Part shown: positions 1 to 10,575 of the stretch, piece after piece
Position numbering within the stretch: the stretch's first letter is position 1
Layout: each line of letters opens with the position of its first letter
Assembly (NCBI GenBank): GCA_944470555.2
Contig: OX104127.1
Location: forward strand, 159,687,276-159,751,275
Length of the DNA stretch: 64,000 bases
Source of the DNA: Heterobilharzia americana
Taxonomy: Eukaryota > Platyhelminthes > Trematoda > Strigeidida > Schistosomatidae
Direction: 5' to 3'
Made by a program: the position numbers and the translations under genes
The notes under the pieces: generated by a model
Told to the model about the DNA's origin: nothing
Seen by the model: only the letters and a program-made list of their open reading frames with translations
Databases searched by the model: none

Positions 1-156
1 AATAATCCGCTTTATTCCAAACAATTTGTGGTACAATTTGGAATTCTCAGCATGGTATATTACAACAACAACAAAACATATGGATGTACATACTCCTTTA
101 CAACATCTCGAATTGTTTCATTACAACCATTCAGGTAACGTAAAGAAGTAGTATTT
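1..156. repeat. Diverged unclassified repeat, left part
   Basis: This stretch resembles 51015-51090: both share the words ACAATT, AATTCTCAG and a TA/CAA-rich follow-on in the same order. The right part (about 690-850) in turn resembles 51310-51440. In both places SINE-A sequence sits between the two parts. It could be a decayed LTR or another non-coding repeat; the class is not known. No coding potential is seen. Confidence 0.3.
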
Positions 157-442
157 TCGCTTGTATTACACCGTCGTTGATTGGACCGAATTGATCAGTC
201 TCTGTTGGCATATGGGCTCCTGTGCGGATGCCTCGATATTGCCTGTGTTTCAATTATGTATAGTAATGATGGGCAGTGGCTAGCAGTGGAACCCAGGATG
301 CGCATTTCGTCCTATTTGGGACTCGTCAGCTGGATATACCTGCCTCCCAGCGAGTGATGTTGTTCCTATCGGATTCGGACTCGGGAGCGATCGCTTCAAA
401 CACGAGAGCGTTATCCACCACACCACCAAGCCACGATAGCTC
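157..442 (-). mobile_element. SINE-A (Smα-like) copy with core-intact hammerhead
   Basis: Read on the minus strand this is a nearly complete element: a tRNA-like head with A-box-like GGTGTGGTGGATAACGC and a B-box-like CGAGTCCGAATCC, then a hammerhead ribozyme, a spacer containing GCTAGCCACTGCCC, and a 3' tail ending ACGGTGTAATACAAGC. Smα elements of Schistosoma mansoni are known pol III SINEs with this order and an active hammerhead. It lies head to head with the + copy at 443-574, so the two form a long imperfect palindrome. The internal promoter boxes suggest pol III transcription leftward. Confidence 0.85.
284..337 (-). ncRNA. Hammerhead ribozyme, Smα type, core intact
   Basis: On the minus strand the motif has CUGACGA (complement of 323-329), stem II GUCC/GGAC with a CAAAUA-type loop, GAAA (complement of 305-308), a minimal stem III in AUGCGCAU, and an AUC cleavage triplet (complement of 297-299). 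Stem I pairs AUCCAG (330-335) with CUGGGU (291-296) over six positions including one G-U. No catalytic core base is missing. Hammerheads with two-pair stem III are known to cleave poorly as monomers and better as dimers, so activity in cis is an inference. Confidence 0.85.
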
Positions 443-574
443 CCTAGTCCGAGTCCCGATGGGAACAGCATCACTCACTGGGAGGCAGGTACATCCAGCT
501 GACGAGTCCCAAATAGGACTTAATGCGCATGCTGGATTCCACTGCTAGCCACTGCCCATCGTTACTATACATAA
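443..574 (+). mobile_element. SINE-A copy, 5' truncated, ribozyme core mutated
   Basis: The copy starts inside the tRNA-like B box, continues through the hammerhead (CUGACGA at 499-505) and stops after the GCCACTGCCC spacer, so head start and 3' tail are missing. The GAAA of the ribozyme is changed to UUAA at 520-523, which replaces G12 and A13 and should abolish cleavage. The same change is present in the copy at 14008-14192. It is the right arm of a head-to-head pair. Confidence 0.8.
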
Positions 575-899
575 CGTAAAGATTATTAAAAATGAGAAAA
601 TTTTACATTGTTAGTTCAATTATTGAGATGGGATTGTTAACTGTTACAAAGTTAATGTATGATTTCTGCTCTAACACTTTTTTCCTCACAAAATATGCGT
701 GCCAGGTAAGGTACAGTTGAATTCTTATACTTAGCTGTACGAGCGTATAGCCTTATATAGTTTCTCCTTGTCCTCCTTGAGGAGATCTAAGGAGAGAGGG
801 AGAGAGAGAGAGAGAGAGCTGTGAATGAAGTGGATGCTCAGTGTCAGTTAAAATTTCTATAGCTAGTTGCTTGCAAGAATTTATATGTTTATCAACTAC
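575..899. repeat. Diverged repeat, right part, with GA microsatellite
   Basis: About 690-850 resembles 51310-51440: both have ACAGTTGAATTCTT, a GCG-rich stretch ending in ATAG, TTGTC, then a GA run and TGTGAAT.AAG. A pure (GA)n microsatellite lies at about 793-818. No gene is seen. Confidence 0.35.
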
Positions 900-2020
900 A
901 GTGTTAATCAGTTGAGCCAGAGGCACACCACACCCTGCTGACGGCCTTCAAAGCCCTACGCATCATAACATAGCTCTTTTTTAGAAGACCAGGAAAGACT
1001 AATGGGAAACAATATAGAAGAATAGGTAAAATGCAGGAATTAATAAATTGTAAAAGAAGCAGTTGAGTTATACCAGAGAGTTTCAGTTTCTTTATGTAAT
1101 AAGTTAAACGAAAGATTTTTTTACAAGTCAACAAAATATGGGACGACCAACAAAAGCCAGAAGTAAAACTCAACCCAAGATAGTTCAGGCGTTATGAGAT
1201 TCAAGCAGCTCACATAAGTCTTGTTTACACCTGAGGCTAAAATTAACAGTCTGACATTTAGAAGGGTTTAACTTAAGACCATTTGATAGAGACTACTAAC
1301 CAACTACAGACAAGAATTCATTTAATTTACAGCAATCCAAGGAAGAGTTAACTGGACTAGACACCGTCAGGTTATCAGCATACTTAATAAAATTGGTTTC
1401 AACAGAATAAGGTGGTAAATCGTGCAAAAAAAAACGAAAACAGAAAAGGAGAAAGTACAGCACCATTAAGGCATACCAGCTTAAGTAAGCAATGAAGTCG
1501 AGCGCTCCCCTTTGTAGACAATGTAGTGTTTCCTTTCAGAAAAATAATAATACAGCCACTTTGTTAACCCATGGCTCAGTATGAGCTATGACAAGCTTAT
1601 TTAACGAGAGTGGTCTGGGAACAGAGTCAAAGGCTGATGAGTAATCCAAAAAGCCACAACCAACATACTTAACACCCTTGTCGAGACTAGAAACAATATT
1701 ATGATGCAAGAGAGTGGCAGTATCCAAAGTACTTCTCCTGTGTTTGTAAGCAAACTGTTTTGGATCTCTGAAAGCCATCAATGAAAGGTCAATCACAAGG
1801 AGAAGTAATTTCTCCATTGTCTTTAGGAAAGGGTGGTTGTTATAGCAATGGGTCGGAAAGTAACATCTGATCCAGAGGATGACTTAGGCACAGGTAGAAT
1901 TTTGATCTGTTTTTAGGAAACGATGCATTGAAGATATGTGCATGGGGATGACACAAAATATCTGCACATTTTCTAAATATAGTACTAGAAACACCATCAG
2001 GACCTAAGTTTTGGGAGGGA
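900..2020 (-). mobile_element. CR1/SR1-like LINE reverse transcriptase, decayed
   Basis: Minus-strand translation gives, in order, reverse-transcriptase blocks of a CR1-clade LINE: NLGPDGVSSTIFRKCAD (about 2010-1960), the region with QFAYKHRRSTLDTATLLHH and FLDYSSAFDSVPR (1817-1600), IKYADNLTV in place of the YADD block (about 1400-1370), and the C-terminal KKLKLSGITQLLLLQF (1173-900). Several frameshifts and stops separate the blocks. The endonuclease domain is absent, so it is 5' truncated. Similar pieces lie at 16383-16680 and 56830-57720. CR1-type elements called SR1 are known in schistosomes; assignment to a named family was not tested. Confidence 0.8.
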
Positions 2021-3119
2021 AGTTCAACTAACTAACCACTTGGCAGCAGATTAATAATGACAGACAAGTAGACTATGAAGTTGAGGAATTATAGATCGAG
2101 TCAGTTTCATTTTTATTTTTCATATTGTTTTGGAGTGATCAGTGAGTTATTTTTCATTCTTATAATCGTTTGAAAATGATTAGTAGCAAATATCCAGTTT
2201 GTAGGGAAGTTCCAATGATTGAAGCTGCTGTACCATTTTCTTCAGTCAACAGTTCAGAATGCTGCATATTCTCCAGAGTTTTTTAGTTACTAATTTTTCT
2301 CCCTTGTTTCTTAATTGACAATATTCATGGCTATACATCTTGAAAGTAGCGTATCCCTTCACTAGAGATGGAGGACTCGACCTAATCTGTCGGAAGATGC
2401 ATTTGAATGTGTACTGATCGATTGTGTTACGCCTCTATGAGTTTTGTATTCAGATGAAGGTATATGAGAAGTTGACATGTATGATGCTGAATACGTTCCA
2501 GGTTTTACCATTGCGTCTGTTTTTGATTCAAGTTTATCGTAGATGTACTGCTGGTGTATGCGTTCACGCTCTATTTTCCTCAGGGTTTATCTCCCTAAAA
2601 ATCTCGTAATTGTCATACAACCTACTGATTAAGATGACAAGTCTAGTGATGAGTGTTATGCTCAACAGTCTTTTTTGTTATACTTGACAGGTCAAAGAAG
2701 TGATCATCAAAGTAGAATAACTCTAGACACTAGCCGTCGGGTCTTAGTTGCATATATGTGTGCACGTGACATAATTATCACAAGAAACGTCGTAAATCTA
2801 CAACTGAAGTGACTACCAGAACGTGGATTAAGCCAGTTCGTAAGTATGGTATGTGCTTTGCACCATTTAAGTATGACATACTTTTGCAAGATTGGCAGTA
2901 GCCTCCGCCTGCGCCCACCCTTGATAGTTAACCGTTAGAAGTAGTCGGAAAGTTCGTGTATGTATCGTGTATGTGTTAGTATCGAAATTTTCAATTGCAT
3001 GTCATACGTCAACCTGGGCCACGTTTGACATCGTCATGACGTTAGTCTAACGTAAAAGGTCAGGTTTACAACGTTTCGGTGCTAGCAGTTCTGCTCTGCG
3101 CCAATGAAACTTGGTCTCT
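2021..3119. other. No recognised feature
   Basis: AT-rich sequence with only short open frames on both strands. No repeat family named here was recognised, and no splice-framed exon stood out. Confidence 0.5.
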
Positions 3120-3320
3120 CCGAGCTAAGGATGTGCGATCATCATGTTCGATCATCGTTGTCTCCGTAGGATTGCTCATATCCGATGGCAACAGCATGTA
3201 AGTAATTCCGAGGTAGGACAGCATGTGTTTGGGTATGATGGAGATTGTCACTCAACAAATGAAGTCATCTGGAAACACCGGGTTTGGTGGTTTCGACATG
3301 TTGTCGCAACGGCTTTTACA
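3120..3320 (+). mobile_element. R2 LINE fragment (post-RT region)
   Basis: The frame at 3144-3338 reads FDHRCLRRIAHIRWQQHVS and later HRVWWFRHV, matching the region downstream of the reverse transcriptase in R2 (compare FDHRCLRSIGRIPWCHHVS at 34260-34320, minus strand). It is about 60 residues long, diverged and truncated on both sides. Confidence 0.7.
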
Positions 3321-3860
3321 CTGTCAATTGTCTTCTAGCCTTTGGACTGTGTGGAAGAAGTAGAGGGGTGTTGAGTGTTATGAGTTGGCGCCATGGGATG
3401 AGGGGTGGTTGTATGGGGTTGACATCTGTTGGTGAGTCACGACTTCCTATGTAGGGTGGGGTGGTGTGGTGTGTGGTGGGATGAAATTGAGATGTTATCA
3501 GATGTGACAGAGAATGGAAACCAATGATGGTCATGCTGTAGGTTGCATCTATGTTCTGGTGCTGAAAAGTGATGAGTGTTTTGTTTTGAATGGGTCTTAT
3601 TGGATTGGCCATCTAAACATGCTATGCTTATTGTTTTTCTTTCTTTCTTCTTCACTTTGCATCGTGTATGTCTTCACATTGTTGTTATACTATTTTGTGT
3701 GGTGTATTTCTTGGTGTCGCCTTACTGGACCATATTTACGTTCTAATGATAATAATAAGATGGCTCTACTTACCAATTACTCCCTTATGTGTTTATTGCT
3801 TACAGTTCATGAGAAACGATGAAATTAGCTGAATTCATTTTATACTGCATCTTCTAGGTT
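3321..3860. other. No recognised feature (G/T-skewed)
   Basis: The + strand is rich in GGTGTGG and GGGATG words around 3370-3490, which creates long open frames on the opposite strand without codon bias. Nothing recognisable. Confidence 0.5.
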
Positions 3861-4060
3861 GTAATTCATCATGAACTGACATTAGTTGGAGGAAGATTGA
3901 AAACCTGAGAGCACTGGACAGCCATATGTTTTGTAGTGGTATGCAATTCCTCGATCGCTATCGGGGTGTGTGCACTACTGAGGAGTCCCATACTAGGACG
4001 AAACAGCTGTTCACTGCTTCGAATGTTCCTCTAACTGATGTCAGTTTATGTTGAATTCCA
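3861..4060 (+). mobile_element. SINE-B inverted pair, internally deleted
   Basis: The left arm (3861-3922) is a minus-strand SINE-B tail containing ACTGACATTAGTTGGAGGAA. The right arm (3965-4060, +) begins at the hammerhead and runs through the matching tail, TTCCTCTAACTGATGTCAG. The tRNA-like middle is missing from both. The right hammerhead has CUGAGGA (3978-3984) and GAAA, but the cleavage triplet is GUU and stem I mispairs. Confidence 0.65.
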
Positions 4061-4571
4061 ACGTAGAATCAATTAATAAAATCTCCAAATAGAATTATGC
4101 GGCATATCTTTGTTCTTTGTGTTTTAAACTTGGAGATGCTCATAGAAATAACAAAACTAAACAAATTGTCTGAGCAGAAACAATTGGTCGACTGAAAAAT
4201 GATAGACAGAGCTGTACGACGTAGAAGGTCCTCTTAATCACTCTAGAGAGTCTCTGATATAAAACTTCTCCGGCCACATCAGAGACTGAAACACAAAGAG
4301 TATCGAGTCATTTGGGCAAGAGACAGATCAATACAAGTGACAACATAACTAGTGATTGTTGATTCCTGTTCAGATTTAACCCCTACCAACAGTTGCCTTT
4401 AACCAACTTTCCACTGTCTATTTTAGTAATGAGAGCGCACATAAACCTGTTTAGCTTACAGTTGTATATACTCTATCATTCATGATGATTATTATTTAGA
4501 TAACACTTGTGTATGTATGTGTATGCATACTGAAATTCTGGTACATTAAATTTTGGTTGTTAGTCATATAG
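4061..4571. other. Intronic sequence upstream of host exon
   Basis: Probable intron of the host gene whose exon starts at 4572. It ends in TCATATAG before the exon; the polypyrimidine tract is weak. No repeat recognised. Confidence 0.45.
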
Positions 4572-4785
4572 AAAAGATGCAACACCTTCTGAGCCTAAAG
4601 CATTGATGTCCTCATTTTTCCCCTATATTGGTGGTTTTGTTCGCCGCCAAATACAGCAAATTGTTAATATGGAAATCCCTTCGGATTATGGATCATGGTT
4701 AAGCGAACTGGGTTTGAATCCTTCTGAAGGCAATTTCAATCAATCTGTGAAACGCCATTCTACTCCAAGCTTTTCTGCTCATGAA
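4572..4785 (+). CDS. Host gene, penultimate coding exon
   Basis: The exon is bounded by an AG acceptor (ends 4571) and a consensus donor GTAAGT (from 4786). It enters with one base of a split codon and then encodes 71 residues, beginning KDATPSEPKALMSSF, through FFPYIGGFVRRQIQQIVN and YGSWLSELGLNPSEG, ending SVKRHSTPSFSAHE in phase 0. There are no stops and no similarity to the repeats around it. The phase-0 end fits the phase-0 start of the exon at 13174. Between a hydrophobic/aromatic patch and the zinc finger the segment is polar and Ser/Pro containing, as in a linker. The 5' part of the gene is outside the window or not recognised. I cannot name the protein; the zinc finger next door suggests a NEMO/optineurin-like adaptor. 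Confidence 0.65.
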
Positions 4786-4954
4786 GTAAGTTATTAATTC
4801 ATGCTTATTATTGATTGCTTTTACAAAGTCCCTCCTCCTAAACTACTGCATTCACTTAGGTGATGATTAGGAACTATGTTCTGATATGTATGTGCATATT
4901 GTGGTTTAGAATCAACGTTTACAGTCAAACTACTTTAGCCCACGTTTAAATTGT

Positions 4955-6330
4955 TATTATTACATTAGTATTATTATTATTATTATTTGGCCTTTCGTTT
5001 CCTAGTGAAACACAGAGCTTTAGTAGCACGTTGCCATTGCACTCTCTTCTCTGCAGTCTTCTTAACTTGGCTCCACGATTGGCCATTACCTTTCATTTCT
5101 TCCTCACACAATCTCCTCCATGTCACCCTCGGCCACCCAACCTGTCGTTTCCCATTTCGGTTCTATTCGACGACCCGGCCTGGAGTGTGTTGTCCCCAAA
5201 CGGTCTTCTCAGTGTATGTACAATCTAATCCATCCCCACTTTTTTCTGCATATTTGTTGGGCGATAGGTTGTTGGTTGGTTGGTTCGTTGCCAGACCAGA
5301 GTTCGTTGTTGCTTATTCTTCCTTGCCTTCTGGTCTGATCTTCAGTATCTAGCATAGGTGGCAGCTGTTGATGAATATCTGTAGTTTGTTGAAATGCTTC
5401 TGGTCACGCACCAAATCTCTCAACCATCACACAGAAGCATTGACTAGGCTGACGTTGGTGTTGAAAGTCCGGATGTTGTTCACACTTTGTGCTGAATGCA
5501 GAAGATCTCCACACTGGTTTCAGGTTAATGAACGCCTGTCTTGCTCTCTTTCCAATCCTGGCTGCTTTGACATCTTCGTTTGTGCCGCCTGTAGTTGAGA
5601 CAGTGCTGCCTGTGTAGGTAGGTGAGAGAGAAAACTTCCTTTATATTCCTATCGTTCATGGTGATTGGTGCTTGTTGTTGTTGTTGGTTGGGTATCATCA
5701 TCACCTCTGTCTTCTCCACATTCACTTGAAGAAAGTCCCATCTTCGCTGCCCTGCCTGTTCTACCAACTTGTTAGTTTTCACCTGTAGATCTTTGAGTTT
5801 TTGCGACAAGACATTAGACATAAATCATCATCGTTGGAGAAATCCAAATCTTCTTCTGGGGTCTTTTTATTGGTTAAACAGAGTGTGCCCATCTTCTCAC
5901 AGCTCCTCACAGTCTGTTGCATGATCCGGTTCAGTCGACCACAATCATGAAGATGATCGGTGATAGTTGGCGGCAACCTTGTCGTACTCTTGTATTCACT
6001 TTACTTTGAAGGCATCACTGAGCTTTTGTATTGTGAATCACTTGGCATGTAGCATCATATAGCATATATATGCTGTTGAATGAGGTTGACAAAGGTTTGT
6101 GGCACTAAAATCCCATAGTATTGAAGCAGCTGTCTGCCAAATTACTTCTCGATTGACGTTATCGAAGGACTTTTCAAAGTCGATGAAGTTGAGGTAAAGA
6201 GGTGGCATTCTGCCATTCTGTGCTCTGTTCTATGATGATGATGCGTAGCGCTGCAATTTGATTTGCACATGATTTATTTTTCCTGAAGCCAGCTAGCCAG
6301 CCTGTTTTGGCCGTAATTTTGAATCGTTAT
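4955..6330 (-). mobile_element. R1 (RTE-like) LINE, 5' truncated
   Basis: Transcribed leftward. From right to left: a PLYLNFIDFEKSFDN block of the reverse transcriptase (about 6215-6170), the catalytic region reading DLDFSNDDDLCLMSC (about 5860-5810), VNVEKTEVMMIPNQQQQQ (about 5735-5680), and the C-terminal region ending in the codons for a LCSTRN-like sequence near 5000. A 3' tail of TAA/ATT triplets lies at 4955-4986, a typical RTE 3' end. The catalytic block carries the extra bases found in a subset of copies, and frames are broken. No endonuclease is present. Confidence 0.85.
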
Positions 6331-6713
6331 TCCTTATTAACTTAGTTATACCTTCAATCAATCACCCTGTAAGAAATTAAATTTTCACTAAACTGAGTTA
6401 CGTAACCGATGATATTGACATTGGGGCAATGACTTTCCGGTTGTCATAAGTCTCAAAAGATGTAACCTGTGTGTAAATATTACAATAGATAATTAAATAG
6501 GCTCTGACTTATGTACCCCAAGGGCAGGATCTAAATTGCATAATTGGGGACAACTCATCCTTTGACAAATAGTCAAAGTCTAGTAAGCAGCCAGAAAGGT
6601 TTTGTAGATGAATGCATTGTTGTATTTCTATTCACTCCAGTGTGTCATCTTGGTTGACTAGGTTTGTTGGCACTAAAATGGTAACACGCATTGTGTGATT
6701 GGGATTATCGATC
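6331..6713. other. No recognised feature
   Basis: Intronic AT-rich sequence between an R1 copy and a SINE-B junction; nothing recognised. Confidence 0.45.
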
Positions 6714-6850
6714 CATGATGAATACTAACCTGAAATCAATAAATAAATCACCGCAAACCGTCATTGATGAATGGCTTCGAGAGGTGATTCTCAAACTCGT
6801 GACCGGTGGGGTCAACCAAGTCGTAGATGAGGACAGTTACTGAATCATAC
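6714..6850 (+). mobile_element. SINE-B tail-to-head junction
   Basis: The order is SINE-B tail (CCATGATGAATACTAACCTG at 6714-6733), the extension AAATCACCGCAAACC (6741-6755), then the SINE-B head (GGCTTCGAGAGGTGATTCTC, then CTCGTGACCGGTGGGG). Tail followed by head is what a tandem or circular unit would give. The tRNA-like part and the ribozyme are not reached before the adjoining R2 copy. Confidence 0.55.
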
Positions 6851-6879
6851 CACTGGATGTAAATCTTGCTACATAGCGC

Positions 6880-7985
6880 TGTCACAGTTATACAATTCAT
6901 CCACCCAAATCAGCATAGGACCAGGCATTATTGGATAACGGTCCGAGTTGCCACACCCCATATCAGTACATCAAATAAAAAGACAGTGAAGCGGAAGATA
7001 AAGAAAAGAAAATTCGGTCAAGAAAAATATAAAATACTAAATGAGAAAAAGGAAGAATGAGGAAATGATGAGATTCGGTATAGCATCGTTAAGATGAGGA
7101 TAATGTGTGTGGGGAAACATCTGCACCACTGACATCGCTTCTGAACCATATCGCCTAGAGTCAGTCTCCAACCACTGGGTTCTCTTGTCTCACCGACCCC
7201 AACCGGCTAGTCTGCACCGCCTCACATGGCTTAAACCAACAGTCAGGGGATTTCATACATTGGTGCCATGTTTTAGTCTGGTCGCCCTGAGCCTTTTACC
7301 AGCCTGGACTTACTTTGACCAACATTGAGTGACCAGGCAACCAGCGACTAGGCATACGTGACATGCGTCCCAACCAACCATCTCAATCAATGAAGGTTCA
7401 CAACCACATCAACTGAGTTACCTCTTCTCCCTCCCTAAAACTCTACACCTACACCTGACTTCTGCGTTACTCGCATGTCGACACCACGGAATGCGGTCTA
7501 TACTACGAAGCAAACGGTTGTCAAACAACACCTGAAGCCTTCTCATATCTTCCACCTTCAGTGGCTGGTTTTACAGCCATACAGTAGAATAGAGCGGACT
7601 GCTGTACAGTACACGTGACCCTTAATATACAGTCGGATATCATGGTGGCGCCACAGGTGACGTGAGTTGGTGATAGCTAACGGAGGCTTTTGTGTTCGTG
7701 TGGAGATTTCAGTGGCCAGTGAACCTCCAGGTCAGGGTTGATCCCACTTCCCAGGTAATTGGAGTGGTCAACACACTCAACCACTTCACGTTGTATTGTT
7801 AGTTGTGGCACCGTTGAAGACCAATGCTGGAGTAACAAATTGCATTTGGTTTGTGAAAAATGCATCCGAAACATTGTCAAATTGCTACTCGAAGTGTTCA
7901 GAAGACTCTGAATCTTTTCAGCGTCTTCACCTAACAGGACAATGTCATCTGCATATTCTAGGTCTAACGTATGTGCATCACACAA
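6880..7985 (-). mobile_element. R2 (RTE-like) LINE, 3' half
   Basis: Read leftward it encodes LDLEYADDIVLLGEDAEKIQ (the YADD catalytic block, 7965-7905), then MHFSQTKCNLLLQHWSS, LGSGINPDLEVHWPL, a broken region matching LLYGCETW (near 7580) and the long 3' region down to GGACCAGGCATTATTGG (6915-6931). The catalytic YADD is retained but later frames are broken. It is nearly identical, in inverted orientation, to 24575-25640. Confidence 0.85.
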
Positions 7986-8152
7986 TGGAACAGTAGTTTT
8001 TTTTTAAGTCATAACGTTTGGAACAGAATTTATTGCTCAGAATCGTGTCAAGGTGGTCACACAACTTTCTGGTCAAATTATTAAACTTCTATTGTTTTTC
8101 ACTGTTCGATTCAAGCGAGTGGTAAAAAATTTCACATATTCGGAACAGAGTG
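7986..8152. other. PLE-flanking sequence
   Basis: Probably part of a decayed PLE interrupted by the R1 tail at 8153-8226: the sequence TTTCACATATTCGGAACAGAG at its right end reappears, slightly changed, at 8231-8255. Confidence 0.35.
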
Positions 8153-8226
8153 TAGCGGAGACATGCTATTGAAGCCTTATGTTTCACTTGGAACTCAAAG
8201 GACAAATAAAATAATAATAATAACAG
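8153..8226 (+). mobile_element. R1 3'-end-only insertion with TAA-type tail
   Basis: A minimal R1 insertion: GCTATTGAAGCCTTATG, then TGGAACTCAAAGGACAAAT and an (AAT)n tail, matching the last 65 bases of longer R1 copies. Imperfect direct repeats of about 22 bases (8131-8152 and 8231-8255, core TTTCACATAYTCGGAA) flank it and look like a target-site duplication. Confidence 0.6.
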
Positions 8227-8526
8227 TCAACTTTTTCACATACTCGGAATCGGTGTTGCATCATTCCTCCGACTACAAGTGCATATTCGATACGAAAAAA
8301 GCTCCAGTTACGAATATCTGTAACCACTTATCCACCTTGCCTTTTTAAATTGCCAGTATGTTCCATCCTACTACACGATTGTATGTAACACCATGTCTAG
8401 CCATAACTCAGCTCTCTTCTAGACTTCATTTATTGTTAAAGTCAACCATTCTATATTTATCTAGATAATTATATTCGACAAGTTTTGATCTGTATATTTG
8501 ATCTGGCAGTTATTACATAGAATTCC
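8227..8526 (-). mobile_element. PLE fragment (GIY-YIG region), left copy
   Basis: Minus-strand translation gives QIICNNCQIKYTDQNLSN, a decayed form of the cysteine and YIG region of the Penelope GIY-YIG endonuclease. The 205 bp at 8321-8526 repeat at 9102-9306 in the same orientation, on the other side of an R1 fragment. Confidence 0.55.
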
Positions 8527-9090
8527 ATTGATTCACAATGGAGAGCTCAATAATGCCTTTAAAGTGAAGATAGGAGTAAGACAAGGTTGCCGCCTAGTAT
8601 CACTAATCATCTTCCTGATTGTGGTCGACTGGACTGGTCTGGATTGGGTCATGCAACAAATTGTGAGTAGCGAGAAGATGGGCATACGCTATTTGACCGA
8701 TGAAAAGAGCCTAGAAGATTTAGATTTCGCTAACGATGATGTTTTATGTCTAATGTGTTGTCGCACAAACTCGAAGATCTATAGACGAAACCTGAGAAGT
8801 TGGTAGAAGAGGCGAGGCGAGTCAGCGAAGGTGAGACTTCCTTCAAGTGAACGTAGAGAAGACAGAGGTGATGAAGATACTCAACCAACAACAAGCACCA
8901 ATCACTATCAACGGGAGAAATCTTAAGGAAGTTTTCTCTTTTATCTACCCACCTACCTAGGCAGCATCGTTTCAACTACAGGCGGCACAGGCGCAGATGA
9001 GGATGTCAAAGCAGCCATGATCGGAAAGACAACAAAACCGGACCTCATTAATCTGAAATAATCAGTGTGGAGATCTACTGCCTCAGTTAT
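8527..9090 (+). mobile_element. R1 LINE fragment (RT catalytic region)
   Basis: It encodes IHNGELNNAFKVKIGVRQG, then the catalytic region DLDFANDDVLCLM (8717-8755) and, after a frameshift, NVEKTEVMKI-like sequence and a TYLGSIVST-like block. Both ends are missing, including the 3' tail. The catalytic block carries the same extra bases as the copies near 5.8, 31.6, 38.9 and 52.4 kb. Confidence 0.8.
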
Positions 9091-9390
9091 GAATCTCTCT
9101 CACCACTTGTCTAACTTTTTAAATTGCCATTCTATTCCATCCTACTGGACGATTATATGTAACACCATGCGTCACCATAACTCAGCTCTTTTCTAAACTT
9201 CATATATTGTTAAAGTCAACCTTTCTATGTTTATCTTGGTAATTGTGTTTGACAAGTTTTGACCTGCATATTTAGTCTGACAGTTATTACATAGAATCCG
9301 GTGAACCGAATTGTTTGCTTGATAGGATTTGTGTCTAAACGAGTTTGTAGGGTTAAGCACCACTACTGACCCCCACCTACCACCCATCTC
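9091..9390 (-). mobile_element. PLE fragment (GIY-YIG region), right copy
   Basis: The minus strand reads HKSYQANNSVHRILCNNCQ, then TKYAGQNLSNTITKIN, matching the CxxC...YxGQ region of a Penelope endonuclease. It overlaps in content with 8227-8526 but extends further upstream in the element. Confidence 0.55.
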
Positions 9391-9799
9391 CAGTCTACCA
9401 ATAGAATCAAAGAGTGGAACACTATAGAATTATAAAAACTAGACCGTAAAATTTTGTAATTACCTTGTTATGTTTATGCACAATAAACTCTAGTTGGTGC
9501 ATCATCAGTAAATAATACTGTTTCACTGTATGATACATGTAATCGCAACATGCATGAACTAATGTGATACTATCATCTCTATTAATGAATTAATTTGTTG
9601 AACTATCAGAATACTTGAAGTCCCCTCAAATTTCTGTGAACTATGATGTTTGTTCTGGTGTATGCATGCTTCATATCAATTAATAATTACTATGATATTG
9701 TAATCTGAAAACAGAATACTAGATACAAATGTGAAGAGCTTTACTGAGTCTCAACAGTTGTTTTCTCTATATTACTTACTGTTGTATTGATATAATGCA
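9391..9799. other. No recognised feature
   Basis: AT-rich intronic sequence; nothing recognised. Confidence 0.45.
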
Positions 9800-10575
9800 A
9801 CATCATCATCAGTATCAACTTAGGACTAAGCATTACTGTGTAACGGTCCCGGTGGGCCACACCTCATATCAGTACATCAAGTAGAAAGGCAGTGAGGTGC
9901 AAGATGAAGATAAAATAATGCAGTCAAAAGAAATATGAAGTACGAGAAGAGAGAACGGAAGAATGAGAAAATGGTGAGACTCTGTATAGCGTCGTTAAGA
10001 TGAGGATAATGTATGTATACATCTGCTCCACTGATACCGGTTCTGAACTATACCACCTAGAGTCAGTCTCCAACCACTGGTTCCTTTTGTCCCACGGATC
10101 ACAACCGGCAAGTCTACAACACCCCACATGGTTCAAACCAACAGTCAGAGACTTCATACATTGGTGCCATGTTTTAGTCTGGTCACCTAGGGCCTTTTCC
10201 CAGCCTGAACCTACTTCGGCCGAAAATGTGTGACGAGGCAATGGGTGACTAGGCATGTGTAATACGTATCCCAACCGTCTCAGTTGATGGAGGTTCACAA
10301 CCTCGTCAGCTGACTTACCTATTCTCCCTGAAACTCTACGTCTTACTTCTGTGTTACTCACATGGTGACACCACGGAATACGGCTTATACTACGAAGGTA
10401 TTGGTGGGTAAATGCCTGAATCCTTCTCCTGTCTTCCACCTTCAATGGCCATGTTTCACAGCCATAAAGTAGAACAGACCGGATAGACTCGCGACCCTTA
10501 ATAGACAATCGGATATCATGGTGGCGCCGTAGGTGGTATAAGTTGGCAAAAGCCAGCAGAGCCTTTTCTATCCGT
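9800..10575 (-). mobile_element. R2 LINE 3' end
   Basis: The minus-strand frame 10508-9924 stays open for 194 codons: RSVLLYGCETWPLKVEDRRR, IQAFTHQYLRSISRIPWCH, EVVNLHQLRRLGYVLHMPSH and QTKTWHQCMKSLTVGLNH. This is the conserved post-RT domain of R2. A short CATCATCAT tail lies at 9802-9815. The element is 5' truncated at about 10575. Confidence 0.85.

Noticed and set aside
276..548. 90-codon + frame as a small gene
   Set aside because: It runs across the two arms of an inverted SINE-A pair; the same is true for the opposite frame at 280-474.
1630..1645. CTGATGAG as a hammerhead core
   Set aside because: No GGAC-GAAA partner in range; the word lies in the CR1 reverse transcriptase. The same applies to CTGATGAGG at about 19489.
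3316..3612. Pro/His-rich minus-strand frame
   Set aside because: Arises from a G/T-skewed low-complexity stretch; no splice context, motif or repeat homology.
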